Notes under the pieces: generated by a model
Told to the model about the DNA's origin: nothing
Database searches by the model: none
What the model saw: only the letters and a program-made list of their open reading frames with translations
Position numbers and translations under genes: made by a program
Assembly: GCF_008086545.1 (NCBI RefSeq)
Contig: NZ_CP043026.1
Location: 868,001-932,000 of the forward strand
DNA: 64,000 nt
Direction of reading: 5' to 3'
DNA from: Spiroplasma chinense
GTDB taxonomy: Bacteria > Bacillota_I > Bacilli_A > Mycoplasmatales > Mycoplasmataceae
Shown: piece after piece, positions 43,832-55,152 of the stretch
Layout of the letters: every line of letters begins with the position of its first letter
Position numbering within the stretch: position 1 is the first letter of the stretch

Positions 43832-44038
43832 TTATTTACTATTTTCAATTAAGATGTCTAATTTTTCATTAATTGATTTTAATAATTCGATTAATGGTTT
43901 TTCAAAGTTTTCAATTCTTCCACTGTTTCCAGATGGTCCACCTTGACTTCTTCCACCACCACCATTTGAAGAAAATCTTCTTGGTGCTCTATCGCCTCTG
44001 TCGTTTCCGCCACGGCCTCTATTGTTTTCAAATCCCAT
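43832..44038 (-). CDS. Small Gly/Arg-rich (RGG) protein
   Basis: 68 residues. The first half is a low-complexity Gly/Arg/Ser tract (NRGRGGNDRGDRAPRRF, then GGGGRSQGGPSGNSGR). The second half is one amphipathic helix (KPLIELLKSINEKLDILIE). RGG tracts usually bind RNA; a short helix could oligomerise. Base composition is clearly less AT-rich than its neighbours. ATG 44038 follows GGAAGG; a second long frame on the same strand, shifted by one, lacks a ribosome-binding site. It is located between sugar operons and not obviously linked to either. Confidence 0.7.
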   Translation of the reverse strand: MGFENNRGRGGNDRGDRAPRRFSSNGGGGRSQGGPSGNSGRIENFEKPLIELLKSINEKLDILIENSK

Positions 44039-44141
44039 GTTGCACTTACCTTCCTACATAATTCTTCTCTTCTCATAAAGGTAACTTGCCTACATTTACT
44101 AATAAAAGACGTGTTCTCTTAACACTAGATAATTATATACA

Positions 44142-44169
44142 AAAATAACTCAATAAATTGAGTTATTTT
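44142..44169 (-). terminator. Terminator of the rhamnoside PTS operon
   Basis: AAAATAACTCAA (44142-44153) and TTGAGTTATTTT (44158-44169): a perfect 12-bp stem with a TAAA loop, 17 nt beyond the PTS stop codon. Confidence 0.75.
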
Positions 44170-44186
44170 AAAATATTTTTAAAAAT

Positions 44187-45866
44187 TTATTTAGAAGTTT
44201 TTGCACTAATATCCATAGTTTTATTAGATACTCATTCTTTTTCAATAACTTCTTTTGTATTTTGTTTAAAATAATTAATCTTACTTAATCCAAAGGTAAC
44301 CCCTCCAGAAACTATAACAGCTGCAAAACAAACTATAAATCCTCAAAATAATCCATTGGGTGCTCACGTATTGATCCCGCTCATAGTTGATGAAGATTGT
44401 ATTGATAAAATTCCTAAAACAGAACCAGTTCCCCATGTTCCAGTTATACCTGATGCACAAGAGATTAGAGCTGCTACAAATCCACCAGCACAAGAAGCAT
44501 ACATAGTGTGTTTCACTTTAGAATTGATTTTATACAACATTGGAGATGAAACACCGCTTATATAACCAATTAATGCAAAATTTGCTGCACTTTTTTTGAG
44601 TTCATCAATATTTCTATTTTGAATTATAAATGTTAATGTTGCAGTGGTGATCGAAGTTGTAAGACACATGTAGATAATAACTGCAACTATTGGTCCATTT
44701 TCATTACCCATAGTATCTGGTGTATAAAATTGCAAGAAACCAATAATAAGAATAAAACTATCAAGTGAAAATAACAATATATATGGTCCAAATGCTCCAA
44801 TGATTCCTCAAATGAATCATTTGGCATACATATTTGAAAACCCTTTATTCAATCCCATTGAAATATAGTCAGTCATTATAAAAGTTAAAGGACTTATAAT
44901 CAAGAAAGATATTATAAAGCAAACAAAGAATAGTGTTGGAGCCTCTAAAATATTTTTTACAAGTTCATTTTTAAATACCTTTTTACTTAACTTCATTACA
45001 TTTACACAAAGAACAGAAGATATAATTACCCCTATCATGTTTCCGTCAAAACTTAATTTATATGCAAATGAACCGTTACCAAATCAATTTAATGTAAAAC
45101 TAGTTGAATGCAACCCATTTGCTAGAGTATTCCCTCCCGCTTCACTAAAATATCAAGTATAATATAATTTTTTGAATACATTAAGATCTGCTCAACCTTC
45201 TACATAATTTAGTTGATTTAAATCCGCTATACCAATAGTTCCAACTTTTGAAGACAATACAAACACAAGACCTATAGCAATACCAAATACTTGGTTTTGT
45301 TTTGTATATCTAAATACAGCTCATGGAATACCCATTGTTAATGCCAATGACATACCACTAGTCAATATTCCCATAATGATACTTAATTGATTTACAAACT
45401 CTGAGTTTCCTATAAGAGAAGAACTTTCTTTACCCTGTACTCATTGTGTAGTAATAAATGAATTAAACATTGATAAAATACCATAAGCACCTAATATATA
45501 TAGTAATGGAGTTGCAACACCACTGAATGTTTCTACCACTTTATCTAACACATTCTTTTTACCGGCTACTATTTGTTTTATTTCAAAAACACCTTCATCA
45601 TAACCGGTAAACGTTTGAAATTTTTTAAAAAACTTTGTATTATATTTTTTTAAAAAAATTATATGAACAGTATTTTCTTTTTCTAAAACTTCATTTACAT
45701 TTTTACTTTTAATTAACCCTTCTAAATTAACCTTACCTTTATCTTTTACCTCTACTCTTAACCTACTTATACAATTGTAAATTTCTAATATATTTTCTAA
45801 GCCACCAACATTATTGATGAAGCTTTCGATCTCTTTTTTATCAGATTGTCATTTTGTATTTGCCAT
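44187..45866 (-). CDS. PTS glucose-family EIIBC, probably for a rhamnoside
   Basis: 559 residues, IIB then IIC with no IIA. IIB has Cys32 in EIYNCISRLRVEVKD. IIC (about 125-530) has many membrane helices; the usual G-I-T-E-P loop is replaced by YISGVSSPMLYKI, so the substrate site is divergent. The ATG lies one base after the stop of the GH78 rhamnosidase gene, so the two are translationally coupled. It probably imports and phosphorylates a rhamnose-containing glycoside that the rhamnosidase then cleaves. Phosphate would have to come from an external glucose-type IIA. Confidence 0.85.
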
Positions 45867-45867
45867 T

Positions 45868-47451
45868 TTATTTATCCATATACTTTCTAATAAAATATGT
45901 AGGTGCACAAGATCAAGCGTGACAATAACTATTAACTATACTTGATCCATAAGGAGAATAAAATGGGTCTTCTGGGTCAAATAATTCTCAAAAAGTATCT
46001 GCTCCCAATTTAATCATTTCCCCTCAATAATATTTCATTATTTTAACAGCTTCTTCCTGCATATCATTTAAGAATAATGCCTCTAAAAAATAATGATAAG
46101 CATAAGGTGTTTTAAGTTTTATAGCGGGTTTAACTTCTATTATTTTTTTTAAAATCTTTTTATTTTTTTCCTGGTCAAATAAACCAGATAAAACCATTCA
46201 TATATTTGAGTGATATGAAATTTGTTTTTGATCACCACTTACAAACAATCCTTGTTTCTCATCTCAATAATTATTTTTAGCAACTTCAGATAATAAATTA
46301 ATTTTTTCTTCCAAATTTTTAGCGTCAGTATTTTTCCCCAATACATTAGCCAAATAAATTGCATGTTTATATGTAGTAATGTAAACACCTTGAATTGCTG
46401 CATTTTTATCCAATTCTGGATTTCAATCTATAAATGATCAAAAAGTATCATTATTTAGATTGGTCATTTTTTGTTCTCCCAAGAACTCCCAAGTAGTATT
46501 TACTTGATCCATAATAACTTCCCAAAATTCTTTTACCAATTCAATATCCTTTGTGTGTTCATAATAATCATAGACAGTTGATATAAAAATTAGTGAATAG
46601 TCAATTAAATTAGTATCATCAACCTGCACCTCTGGACTAACAAACAAACAAGCTCCTAAAGATTTATTTGGAAATTTAGATGCAGAGAATAGATATAGAC
46701 ATTTTTTTACCAACTCTAAATCATTAAAACTATAATAGTTTGTTAATGCCTGAAGTCTTAAATCTCCCAATCATAATCTTCTATCTCTTTTAGGCCCATC
46801 CTCGTATACATTCTGCATTGAATTTCTCAAAGTTCTTAAACCTACTTTATCTAATTCAATTAATTCTTTATCCTGAACTTTTTTTAATTGTGGATTATCC
46901 TTAAAATCAATTCAAGATTCTGCTTCCAAACTAACTTCTTCCACATAAATTTTGTATTTTGCTGATGTAGCAAGAACATCTAATTGTAAATATCTTAATG
47001 CGTATCTTCTATCCAACTTTATTTCCATAGGAAATTCATCTATGTGGATTCATTCTTCTTGTATTCAACCCTTACTAATTCATCCTTCATAATTTGAAGA
47101 GTCTGCAGCTAATTCATCTATAATTTCAGCCATTTTCAATTTTATAAACCCAGGAGCATCAGGGTGTGAACCACTGTGTGCAATTTTAATTTTTAATTTT
47201 CCAACAAAATGGTTACCAAAATCTATTATTATGTTCTCATCTTGTTGTAATTTAATATCTTTCATTTTTTCTATTTCAATCAATTCATTAGGTACATATC
47301 TTTTGGTACTTTCGTCAATTTTAAGACCTTTAATAATTCTGCATGGATTAACTGTTTTTTTAAACAGTTCTCTATTAAAAGATTTTGCTTTGTCTAGCAT
47401 TTTTGAATCTTTAATAGGCTCAAAATTTTCTATAATTGTAAAACTTGCCAT
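45868..47451 (-). CDS. Alpha-L-rhamnosidase-like glycosidase (GH78)
   Basis: 527 residues, shorter than usual GH78 enzymes (800-1000) because N-terminal carbohydrate-binding domains are missing. The core motif VYEDGPKRDRRLWLGDLRLQ near residue 214 contains the conserved Asp, Arg and Asp/Glu of GH78. WSFIDWNPE and the late WELFDPEDPFYS and CHAWSCAPTYF follow the family pattern. No signal peptide: cytoplasmic, acting after PTS uptake. ATG 47451 is chosen over an upstream ATG because AAAGGAAA lies just before it. Releases L-rhamnose for the RhaA-RhaB-RhaD route encoded next door. Confidence 0.85.
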
Positions 47452-47625
47452 AATTTCCTTTCCGTTTAGATTTTTCAAATCTAAAACTACTCATTTTTTT
47501 TGTAAGCCAAAGACTTTACACTTATAAATTAACATATTAAATAATAATTAATTAATTTCTAAACTGTGTAGGTAATTTTTTTATATTAAAAAATTTTTTT
47601 TATTTATTACTTAAAAAATAAAAAA

Positions 47626-47640
47626 AATCCCAATGGGATT
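47626..47640 (-). terminator. Terminator of the rhaBAD operon
   Basis: AATCCCA/TGGGATT stem overlaps the rhaD stop codon, and on the minus strand is followed by a long U-rich tract. Confidence 0.6.
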
Positions 47641-48469
47641 ATTTTAATATGTCTTCATTCAATTCATAACCAAAGAAATTAGACATATCTTTCATATTTT
47701 CAACACTAATTTCATTAAGTATCTTTTTATTAGTTTGCAATATTTTTAAATAAATTTTAGCTGATTTTTCAATACATTCGAGCAGACCTAAAGCTTCATC
47801 CAAGCTTTCTCCAGAACAAAATATTCCATGATGTGCTCAAATAACAGATCTATATTTTTTCATTTTTTCTGCAGTTTGTTCACCAATTTCATTACTTCCC
47901 GGTAACATTCATTCTAAAATACCTATTCCTTCTGGAAAAACTACACTTGCTTCAGAAATCATTTTTCACATATTAAAAGTAAATTTCTTTTCATCTAATT
48001 CTTCTACAAAAGTTAAAGCTATTATGTCAGTAGGATGAGAATGAATAACAGTTGTATGATTTGGATTTACTTTAAGTCTTTCAACATGAGATAGTAAATG
48101 ACTTGGTAACTCACTTGTAGGTCATGAACCTTCTTCAAATCCTCAAACTACTCCAATTTTTTTACCATTATCAAAAATTTGTATTATTCCTGCATTACAA
48201 GCAGTTTCATTAAACTTAGATATATTTCTATAATATTTACCAGATCCAGTTACCAAGAAAAACTTACCATCTAAACTAGGACATTCAAAAGGTAAATCTT
48301 TAGTTTTTGAAAATTCATTATTTATTTTAAAACTATCTACAAAACTTTCATCTAAAAGAACAGAGATATTTCCCCCATTTCTTTCAGCTCATCAATTTTG
48401 GTAAATTACTCCTGTAATTTCACGAAATTGATTTAAAATTTTAGATTCATTAATAGATTCTTTTAACAT
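47639..48469 (-). CDS. rhaD: L-rhamnulose-1-phosphate aldolase
   Basis: 276 residues (E. coli RhaD is 274). Class II zinc aldolase that splits rhamnulose-1-phosphate into dihydroxyacetone phosphate and L-lactaldehyde. GNISVLLDE near residue 34, the zinc ligands in HSHPTD and HHGIF, and the catalytic Glu in SWPTSELPSHL fit RhaD. AAAGGGTG precedes ATG 48469. It begins 2 nt after the rhaA stop, third and last in rhaB-rhaA-rhaD. Confidence 0.92.
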
Positions 48470-48471
48470 TG

Positions 48472-49728
48472 TTACACCCTTTCTGACAATACTTCTTTTT
48501 CATATTTTTTAACTTCATCCAATCAACTTTCATCAAAAGGAACATTTTCTTTATAACAATAGTAATTTCAAACATCAACTCATGGATAATTCTTTTGTTC
48601 TTCTAATAAAGCTAACCTTGTTGTAAGATCATTTTCTAGTTCTGCTTTTTTTAGAATTTCTGTAGGTTCTAGCGATGCTTTCAACAACGCTTTTATAACA
48701 TTTCTTGTACCAATGACTCAAGCTGCAACTCTATTTATGGTTGCATCAAAGAAATCTAAAGCTACATGAACTCTATCATCAAAATTATTTCTTAAAATTT
48801 CACTCATCATTTCTTGAGTTTCGTCATCCAAAGAAACTACGTGGTCTGAATCTCAACGCATAGGTCTAGTGACATGTAATAATAATTCATCAATAAAGTT
48901 TAAAACTGTAGAAACTTTATTAGAACATTGTTCAGTTGGGTGGAAATGACCCATATCCATACATAATCCAGTATTTCTAGATACTGCATATGATAAATAG
49001 AATTCATTAGAACCAACAGTGTAAGCTTCTATTCCAATCCCAAATAATTTTGATTCCATTGTATTTAACACCAAACTTTTATCATAATCCTTTGAAAAAA
49101 TTTCATCCAAAGATTCTTTCAATCTTTTTCTTGGTCCGTATTTATCAACTGTAAAATCTTTATAACCATCTGGTATTCAAATATTATTTATACATTTTTG
49201 ATTTAGTTCTTTTGCAAAAAACTCTGCAATTTCAATTGATTTTTTACAGTGTTCTATTCAAAATTTTCTTACATTTTCATCACTACTTGATAATGTAAAT
49301 CCATTTTTATACATTGGATGTGAGAATAAGGTTGGGTTAAAGTCTAATCCAATTCCTTCTTTTTTGGCTCACTCTACTCAACCTTTATAATGTTTTGGTT
49401 CGATTTGATTTAATTCTATTTCTTCATCAGTATCTACATAAATTGCATGTAAATTTAATTTATGATTCCCTGGAATCAGTGATAAAACTTTTGATAAGTC
49501 TTGTTTTAGTTCACCTGCATTTCTAGCAGCTCCTGGATAGTTACCTGTAACTAAAATTCCCCCAGAAATAGGTTGATCATTTTTTATAAACCCTTTAACA
49601 TCATCTCCCTGTCAACAATTAATAGAAACAGGTATTTTTTTTATTCTTTCAATAGCTTTATCTGTATCAATACCAAGTTTTGCATAAACCTTTTTAGCAT
49701 ATTCATATCTTTCAATAATTTCTTTCAT
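48472..49728 (-). CDS. rhaA: L-rhamnose isomerase
   Basis: 418 residues (E. coli 419). Converts L-rhamnose to L-rhamnulose. Family signatures: [23 protein letters not shown], the metal site around [17 protein letters not shown] and [11 protein letters not shown], and RWDSDHVV. Start ATG 49728 overlaps the rhaB stop by one base (TAATG). In the rhaB-rhaA-rhaD operon. Confidence 0.94.
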
Positions 49729-51185
49729 TATTCTTTCCTCATTTCTTTAATTAAATTATATTTATTAATAACATATTTGTAATCTTCACCATCTGGTCTG
49801 TAGGTTTCAATTTCAAATGATTCTTTTATAATTTTTCTAGCTTCTTTTATATCTTTAATCTCATTTTTTGCGATCATTTGCACTATAACATTACCAATCA
49901 TAGTTGCGTCACTTGGACCTGCAACAACTATTTTTTTAGAAATATTTGCAACTTCCTGATTTAAAATTTTATTTCTACTTCCTCCACCTAGAATATAGAT
50001 CTTATTAATTTCTTTGTTAGTAAGTTCACATAGTTGTTTTATATTATCGTAATAACATAATGCAAGACTATCCACTACACACCTAATTAAGGCACCTATA
50101 TTGTGTGGTATATTTTGACGAGTTTGCTCAAAGTACTTTCAAATTTCAAAAATCATATTTTCTGGATTTAAGTATCTAATATCTTCACAATCCATAATAT
50201 AGTTGAAAGAGTCATTCTTTAATGCTTCATTTAAAAGTTCTTCAATATCAAATTTATTAGACAAATTGTTTTCTATTTCTTGTAAAATTCACATTCCTGC
50301 AATATTTTTCAAAAAAGTGATTGAATCTTCAACACCTAATTGGTTTGTAAAACCACTTTTAAAAGTTAATTTATTTATAATTCTTTCTTTTGATTCAATA
50401 CCTAGTAACGATCAAGTTCCACTAGAAATAAAAACATCATCTTCTGTTTCTAAAGGTGCTGAAGCTATTGCAGATGAAGTATCATGAGATGCCACAGCTA
50501 TCACTTTACATTTTGGCAAATCATATTCTTCAATTAATTCTTCTTTTATAAAACCTATTTCTTCTCCTGGATAGACAACTCTACCAAACAAACTCTTATC
50601 TATTTTTAATTTTTCAAGAATTTCGGGAATGAAATCCTTTTTATCTATATCAAAGAGTTGAGTGGTTGAAAGATTGGTAGCTTCTGCTATCATTTCCCCT
50701 GTTAATCTATATATAAAGTAATCAGGCATCAAAAGAATTTTTTTAACTTCTTCTTGTTCTCAAATTTTTTGAACATATAATTGATAAACTGTATTAAATT
50801 CATGAGAAACTATACCAGTTTCTAGATACATAGTTTCTTTATCAAATACCCCTTTGTGTTTTTTGAAAAAATCCACTGTTCTATTATCTCTGTATGAATA
50901 AGCTCCCATTACTCTTTCGCCTTTTTCGTTTAAAGATACATAATCAACTCCTCATGTATCAATTCCAAGATAACAATTATCTATACCTGCACTTTTAGCT
51001 TTTTTTAAACCTATTATAATCTCACTAAAAAAACTATCTACATCTCAAAAATATTCTCCAGCCTTTTTAATCATTAAGTTTTTAAATACATGTAATTTTT
51101 CAAACACTATTTTTCCATCAACAAGTTTTGCCAATGACATTTTTCCACTACTAGCACCAATATCAAGACATATATAATTATTCAT
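49728..51185 (-). CDS. rhaB: Rhamnulokinase
   Basis: 485 residues of the FGGY carbohydrate kinase family (E. coli RhaB 489). Phosphorylates L-rhamnulose at O-1. N-terminal phosphate loop LDIGASSGKMSLAKL, substrate region GIDTWGVDYVSLN, SHDTSSAIASAP and IYILGGGSRNKILNQEVA (adenosine motif). GGGAGG precedes ATG 51185. First gene of rhaBAD. The promoter lies in the 60 bp between it and the upstream regulator's terminator. Confidence 0.93.
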
Positions 51186-51248
51186 TCTTTACCTCCCTTT
51201 TTAAAAAGTTTACATTTTTTTAAAACTTTTAGATAATTTAAACAAAAA

Positions 51249-51281
51249 AAAATAATTTTTCCTTATTGTAAAAATTATTTT
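51249..51281. terminator. Terminator of the rha regulator gene
   Basis: A perfect 12-bp stem (51249-51260 with 51270-51281) overlaps the RpiR stop codon, with A/U runs on both sides. Confidence 0.65.
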
Positions 51282-52045
51282 ATTCTATTGGCAATTTGTC
51301 TCACAATTTGGTTTAATACATAGTAAATATAAATTCTGCTATTTACAAAGTTAATTAATTCACCATCATTACTATCAATAGTGATCTCTTTATCACTTCC
51401 TGTATATGTTTCTTCGTCTGTAATTAACCCTATATTTTTATTTTCTATTTCTCTAAAAAGTTTTTCAAATCAAAAAATATCATCTCCAAATAACATCCCC
51501 ACATAAAACGCACCTTCAACATTTTTATGGTTAAAATCTATTTGACTCTTATTAGAAATTAAAATTACATTTATTTGCATTTTAACTAAGCACTCATAAA
51601 AATATTGAGCGTAAGTTTCACTTTGTTTTGAATAAAGTATAATTATTTTTTTACTGATTAAAATTTTTTGAGAAATCCTAACAATATTTTTATATGCAGT
51701 TTCGTTTATTAATCTCATCTTTTTTAGAATTGTTTCAAAATTATTATCAAAAATAAAATCATTATTTCAATTTATATTTTTAGTATTAGAGTAAATATCA
51801 TCCTTTTGAAATTCAAATTCTAAAAATAATCTATTAATTAACTCTTTGTATCCTTCATAACCTAACTGCGCACAAAATCTAGTAACAGAACTAGGTGTTG
51901 TGAAAGCAGATTTAGAAATTTCTGCTATACCAGGTATTTTTTCATTTGGTTTTAAATTAACCAAAATTTGAGCTATAGATTGAAATGTCGTGTTAATAGT
52001 TTGTTTACTATATCACTCAAGTTCATTTAAAATATTTTTCTTCAT
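51275..52045 (-). CDS. RpiR-family regulator next to rhaBAD
   Basis: 256 residues. HTH at about 38-70 (GIAEISKSAFTTPSSVTRFCAQLGYEGYKEL). The C-terminal SIS-like fold (IIILYSKQSETYAQYF, AFYVGMLFGDD) has lost the classic loop. ATG 52045 follows GAGGAAAA. Same strand as and directly upstream of rhaB, and downstream of the ascorbate-type operon terminator; it is most likely the rhamnose regulator. Confidence 0.85.
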
Positions 52046-52105
52046 ACATTTTCCTCATATTTATAATTATACTTTTAATTATAGTTTATGGAAAAAAATA
52101 CTAAA

Positions 52106-52130
52106 AAAATACTCATTTAATGAGTATTTT
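52106..52130 (-). terminator. Terminator of the ula-like operon
   Basis: AAAATACTCATT (52106-52117) and AATGAGTATTTT (52119-52130), with U-rich sequence beyond on the minus strand. It closes the seven-gene operon that starts at 57921. Confidence 0.75.
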
Positions 52131-52135
52131 TAAAA

Positions 52136-52831
52136 TTATTTTTGTCCATAGTATGAATCTTTACCATGTTTTCTGAAATAATGTTTATCCATTAATTCTT
52201 GAGTTAAATTGTTTTCTTGTTTACTTAGCATGTAAGAATTTAAAGTCATTTGTGCCACTACTTCTAAAATTTTAGCAATCTCAACAGCTTTTTTTGGAGA
52301 GTTTGAAAATGTAAAAGGACCGTGATTGTTAACTAGAACTGCTGGCATATCTTCAACTTTAATGTTATTCTTTTCAAATTTTTCTGCAATTATAACTCCT
52401 GTTTCGTATTCATAACTATTTTTTATTTTTTTTACATCAAGATGTTCTGTACAAGGGATATCACCATAAAAGTTATCTGCATGGGTAGTACCTTGAATTG
52501 GAATATCTTTTCCAGCTTGACATCAACTTGTTGCGTATAGAGAATGAGTATGACATATTCCTTTAAGATTTGGGAATTTATTATAAAGGTATATATGAGT
52601 TGGAGCATCTGTTGAAGGATTTAACGTTCCTTCAACAACATTATAATCAAGATCCATTACAACCATATCTTCTGGTTTTAATTTATCATAACTTACTCCA
52701 CTTGGTTTTATTACCATTAGTTTTTTATCCCAATCAATTCCAGATACATTTCCTCAAGTAAAAGTTACTAGTTCATATTTTTCCAAAAGCATATTTGCTT
52801 CATAAACTTCTTTTTTTAATTCCTCTAACAC
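52136..52831 (-). CDS. ulaF: L-ribulose-5-phosphate 4-epimerase
   Basis: 231 residues (AraD/UlaF are 228-231). Class II aldolase-fold zinc enzyme that interconverts L-ribulose-5-P and D-xylulose-5-[30 protein letters not shown], zinc ligands in [10 protein letters not shown] and the later NNHGPFTF, and the C-terminal [15 protein letters not shown] are typical. GTG 52831 is the start, with GGTGAG upstream. It overlaps the ulaE end by 7 nt. Last enzyme of the pathway, feeding the pentose phosphate route. Confidence 0.92.
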
Positions 52832-53697
52832 AATTCTCACCCCGTTTCTTTAAAAATGTTTAAAACATATTTTTTTGCATTTTCAAGCAATGATACGGTT
52901 TTGGGAAAGTCTTCATATCAAGCTTCAATTACAAAACTTCCCGAATATTGTTTAGTATTTAAATATTTTAATAACATTTTAAAGTCAACATCACCTTCAC
53001 CAAATTCAACGTTTTTAAATTTACCGGGAAAGTCTTCTTTCACTAAAAGAGTATCTTTAATGTGTAAAGCAACTACCTCGTTAAAACCTTTTTCTAATTC
53101 TTCAATAGAATTATCAGAATTTCAAGCTCATAGATTTCCCAAATCTGGATAGACACTCAATCATGGATAATTAACTTCTTTTTTTATTTCTAAAAACTTA
53201 GAAATAGAATTTATAAAAACATCATCCATAATTTCAATAGATAAATTTATAGCATATCTATTTGCAATTTTCATAGCCTCATTTAAATTTTTTAAAAAGT
53301 ATTCTTTGGTTGTTTGATCTTTTTCTTCATAGAACACATCATAACCTGCCAATTGAATAATTTTAATTCCAAGTTTGTGAGCTAAAATTATGCATTGTTC
53401 TAAAAGTTTCATTGAAGTTTTTCTAATCTCTTTATCATGACTTCCCATAGGATATCTTCTTTGACCAGAAAAACATATAGACCTTATAAAAATATTATTT
53501 TGTTTGCACTCTAGCAAAATTTCTTCAACTTGTTTATCGCTTCAGTTCAATCTTTCAAGTCTTTCGTCACTTTCATCGATTGATAATTCAATAAAGTCAA
53601 ATCCAAGTTCACTAGCTACCTTAATTTTTTCAGGTCAAGAAACTTTTGGTAAGGCTTTTTCATAAACTCCTAAGAAGTTATTTTTCAAATTAAGCAT
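52825..53697 (-). CDS. ulaE: L-xylulose-5-phosphate 3-epimerase
   Basis: 290 residues, TIM-barrel epimerase (UlaE/SgaU about 284). Converts L-xylulose-5-P to L-ribulose-5-P. LGVYEKALPK at the start, FDFIELSIDESDERLERLNW, ICFSGQRRYPMGS, IQLAGYDVFYEE, LSIEIMD and ALHIKDTLLV are family features, with catalytic Glu in SIEIMDD and GSFVIEAWYED. The last codons read through a TGA (Trp). The ATG lies within the end of ulaD, 8-nt overlap. Confidence 0.92.
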
Positions 53698-54346
53698 TAG
53701 TTCATTTTTCCTTTAAAGCTTTTTGAAAACTTAAAGCAGCTTTGTTTGGATCTTCTACATCTCTTATAGATCTTCCAGCAATAATTATATAAAGTGGTAA
53801 ATCTTTAAATATATCAAGATCTGCTTCTGAAATTCCTCCAGTGACAGTAACTTTAAAGTTCATATCACAAAGTTGTTTTATTTTGTCAATATCTTTTGGT
53901 TCTCAGCCTACCCCAGCAGCTTGTGAATCTCTAGATCTGTGATATACAACTTGTTCTACTCCAATTTGTTTTCATTCTTTTGCTTGTTCCATACTTCAAG
54001 AACCTGTTAACTCAATTTGTGTGTCTCCACCAAATTTTTTAGAGATATTTAAAACACCTTCAACTGTTGGCAAATCTGCACAACAAATGACAGTTGTTAT
54101 TTCAGCACCTTCTTTAAAAAACATTTCCGAAACTATATTTCCTGCGTCTGCAATTTTACCATCAGCTAAAATTATTTTGTCAGGATATAGTTCTTTAATT
54201 TTTCGGATACACTTTTTACCTTCTGATAATAAAAGTATAGTACCCACTTCAATGACATCAACCACATTACCTACATTTTCTAATGTTTTTAATGCATCAT
54301 CTAAAGTTAAATTATCCAGTGCCACTTGTAAAAGTGGTTTATTCAT
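53690..54346 (-). CDS. ulaD: 3-keto-L-gulonate-6-phosphate decarboxylase
   Basis: 218 residues (UlaD 216), orotidine-decarboxylase-fold TIM barrel. Decarboxylates 3-keto-L-gulonate-6-P to L-xylulose-5-P. LQVALDNLTLDDAL, VDVIEVGTILL, the catalytic IILADGKIADAG (family D-x-K-x-x-D), YHRSRDSQAAGVGW and VTGGISEADL are present. Position 2 of the D-x-K motif is Gly rather than the usual Ala or Met, with Asp, Lys and Asp kept. Overlaps ulaE. Confidence 0.92.
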
Positions 54347-54362
54347 TCATATCAATTCCTAT

Positions 54363-54836
54363 CTATTTTAGGTATTTTAGAAAGTCTACACCTTCTATAA
54401 TTTTTTTTAATTCTTCTTCACTTTTTGAATTTGCAATTTTATCAACAGTTGATTCATTTTCAAAAATTGCAACAATTTGAGGTAATGCAACTGTCATGTG
54501 AACTTCACTATTAACTGCTGCAAAACCAATCAATACACTAATCTCTTGCTTATCAAATAGAACTGGTTTTTTTAAAGTCATGATACTAAAACCATTTTTT
54601 AAAGCTCCACTTTCTGAAGAAGCATGAGGCATAGCAACGTTTGGACAAATTATATAATAAGGTCCATATTTTAAAGTGCTATCAATTACACCTTTGATAT
54701 ATTCTTCACTAATAACACCATTTTTTAATAATGGTTGAAAACAAGCGGTAATAGCATCTTTTCAATCGTTGGCTTCTTGATTAATTAGGATTGACCTATT
54801 TTCTAATAATGAATTTAAGAAATTTAATTCAGTCAT
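54363..54836 (-). CDS. ulaC: PTS ascorbate-type EIIA
   Basis: 157 residues, mannitol/fructose-type IIA fold of the ascorbate family. The phosphorylated His is in NVAMPHASSESGA (near residue 70). It accepts phosphate from HPr and passes it to UlaB. Start ATG overlaps the ulaB stop by one base. Confidence 0.92.
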
Positions 54837-55114
54837 TATAGATCAAAAGCCTTTCTAAATCCTTCTTCAATCATTTCTTCATCCATAAGATTTTCTAGAC
54901 CTATTACATATGCATTGCAGTCTTCTAAGTCTTCTTCTAGATATGTAGAACAAAGAACAACATCATATGAATTTGCAATTCCTTTTGCTTCACCTATTGA
55001 TGAAGTATCTACCCTTGAATCAATTCCTAATTTTTCTAATACTTTTTCTACCTTAATTTTTATCATCATTGAACTACCCATACCGTTACCGCATGCACAT
55101 AAAATTTTTTTCAT
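54836..55114 (-). CDS. ulaB: PTS ascorbate-type EIIB
   Basis: 92 residues, standard length. Phosphocysteine in the loop LCACGNGMGSSMM (Cys8 position of the C-G-N-G-x-G-S-S motif). It relays phosphate from UlaC to the sugar bound by UlaA. AAGGAAAAAAG precedes ATG 55114. In the operon between ulaA and ulaC. Confidence 0.93.
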   Translation of the reverse strand: MKKILCACGNGMGSSMMIKIKVEKVLEKLGIDSRVDTSSIGEAKGIANSYDVVLCSTYLEEDLEDCNAYVIGLENLMDEEMIEEGFRKAFDL

Positions 55115-55152
55115 ATCTTTTTTCCTTCTTTCTTATGGGAATTGCCTAACAA

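Noticed and set aside
43891-44076. A 61-codon frame shifted by one relative to the RGG gene
   Set aside because: It lacks a ribosome-binding site at its ATG, and its acidic repeats are what a frameshifted Gly/Arg tract would give.
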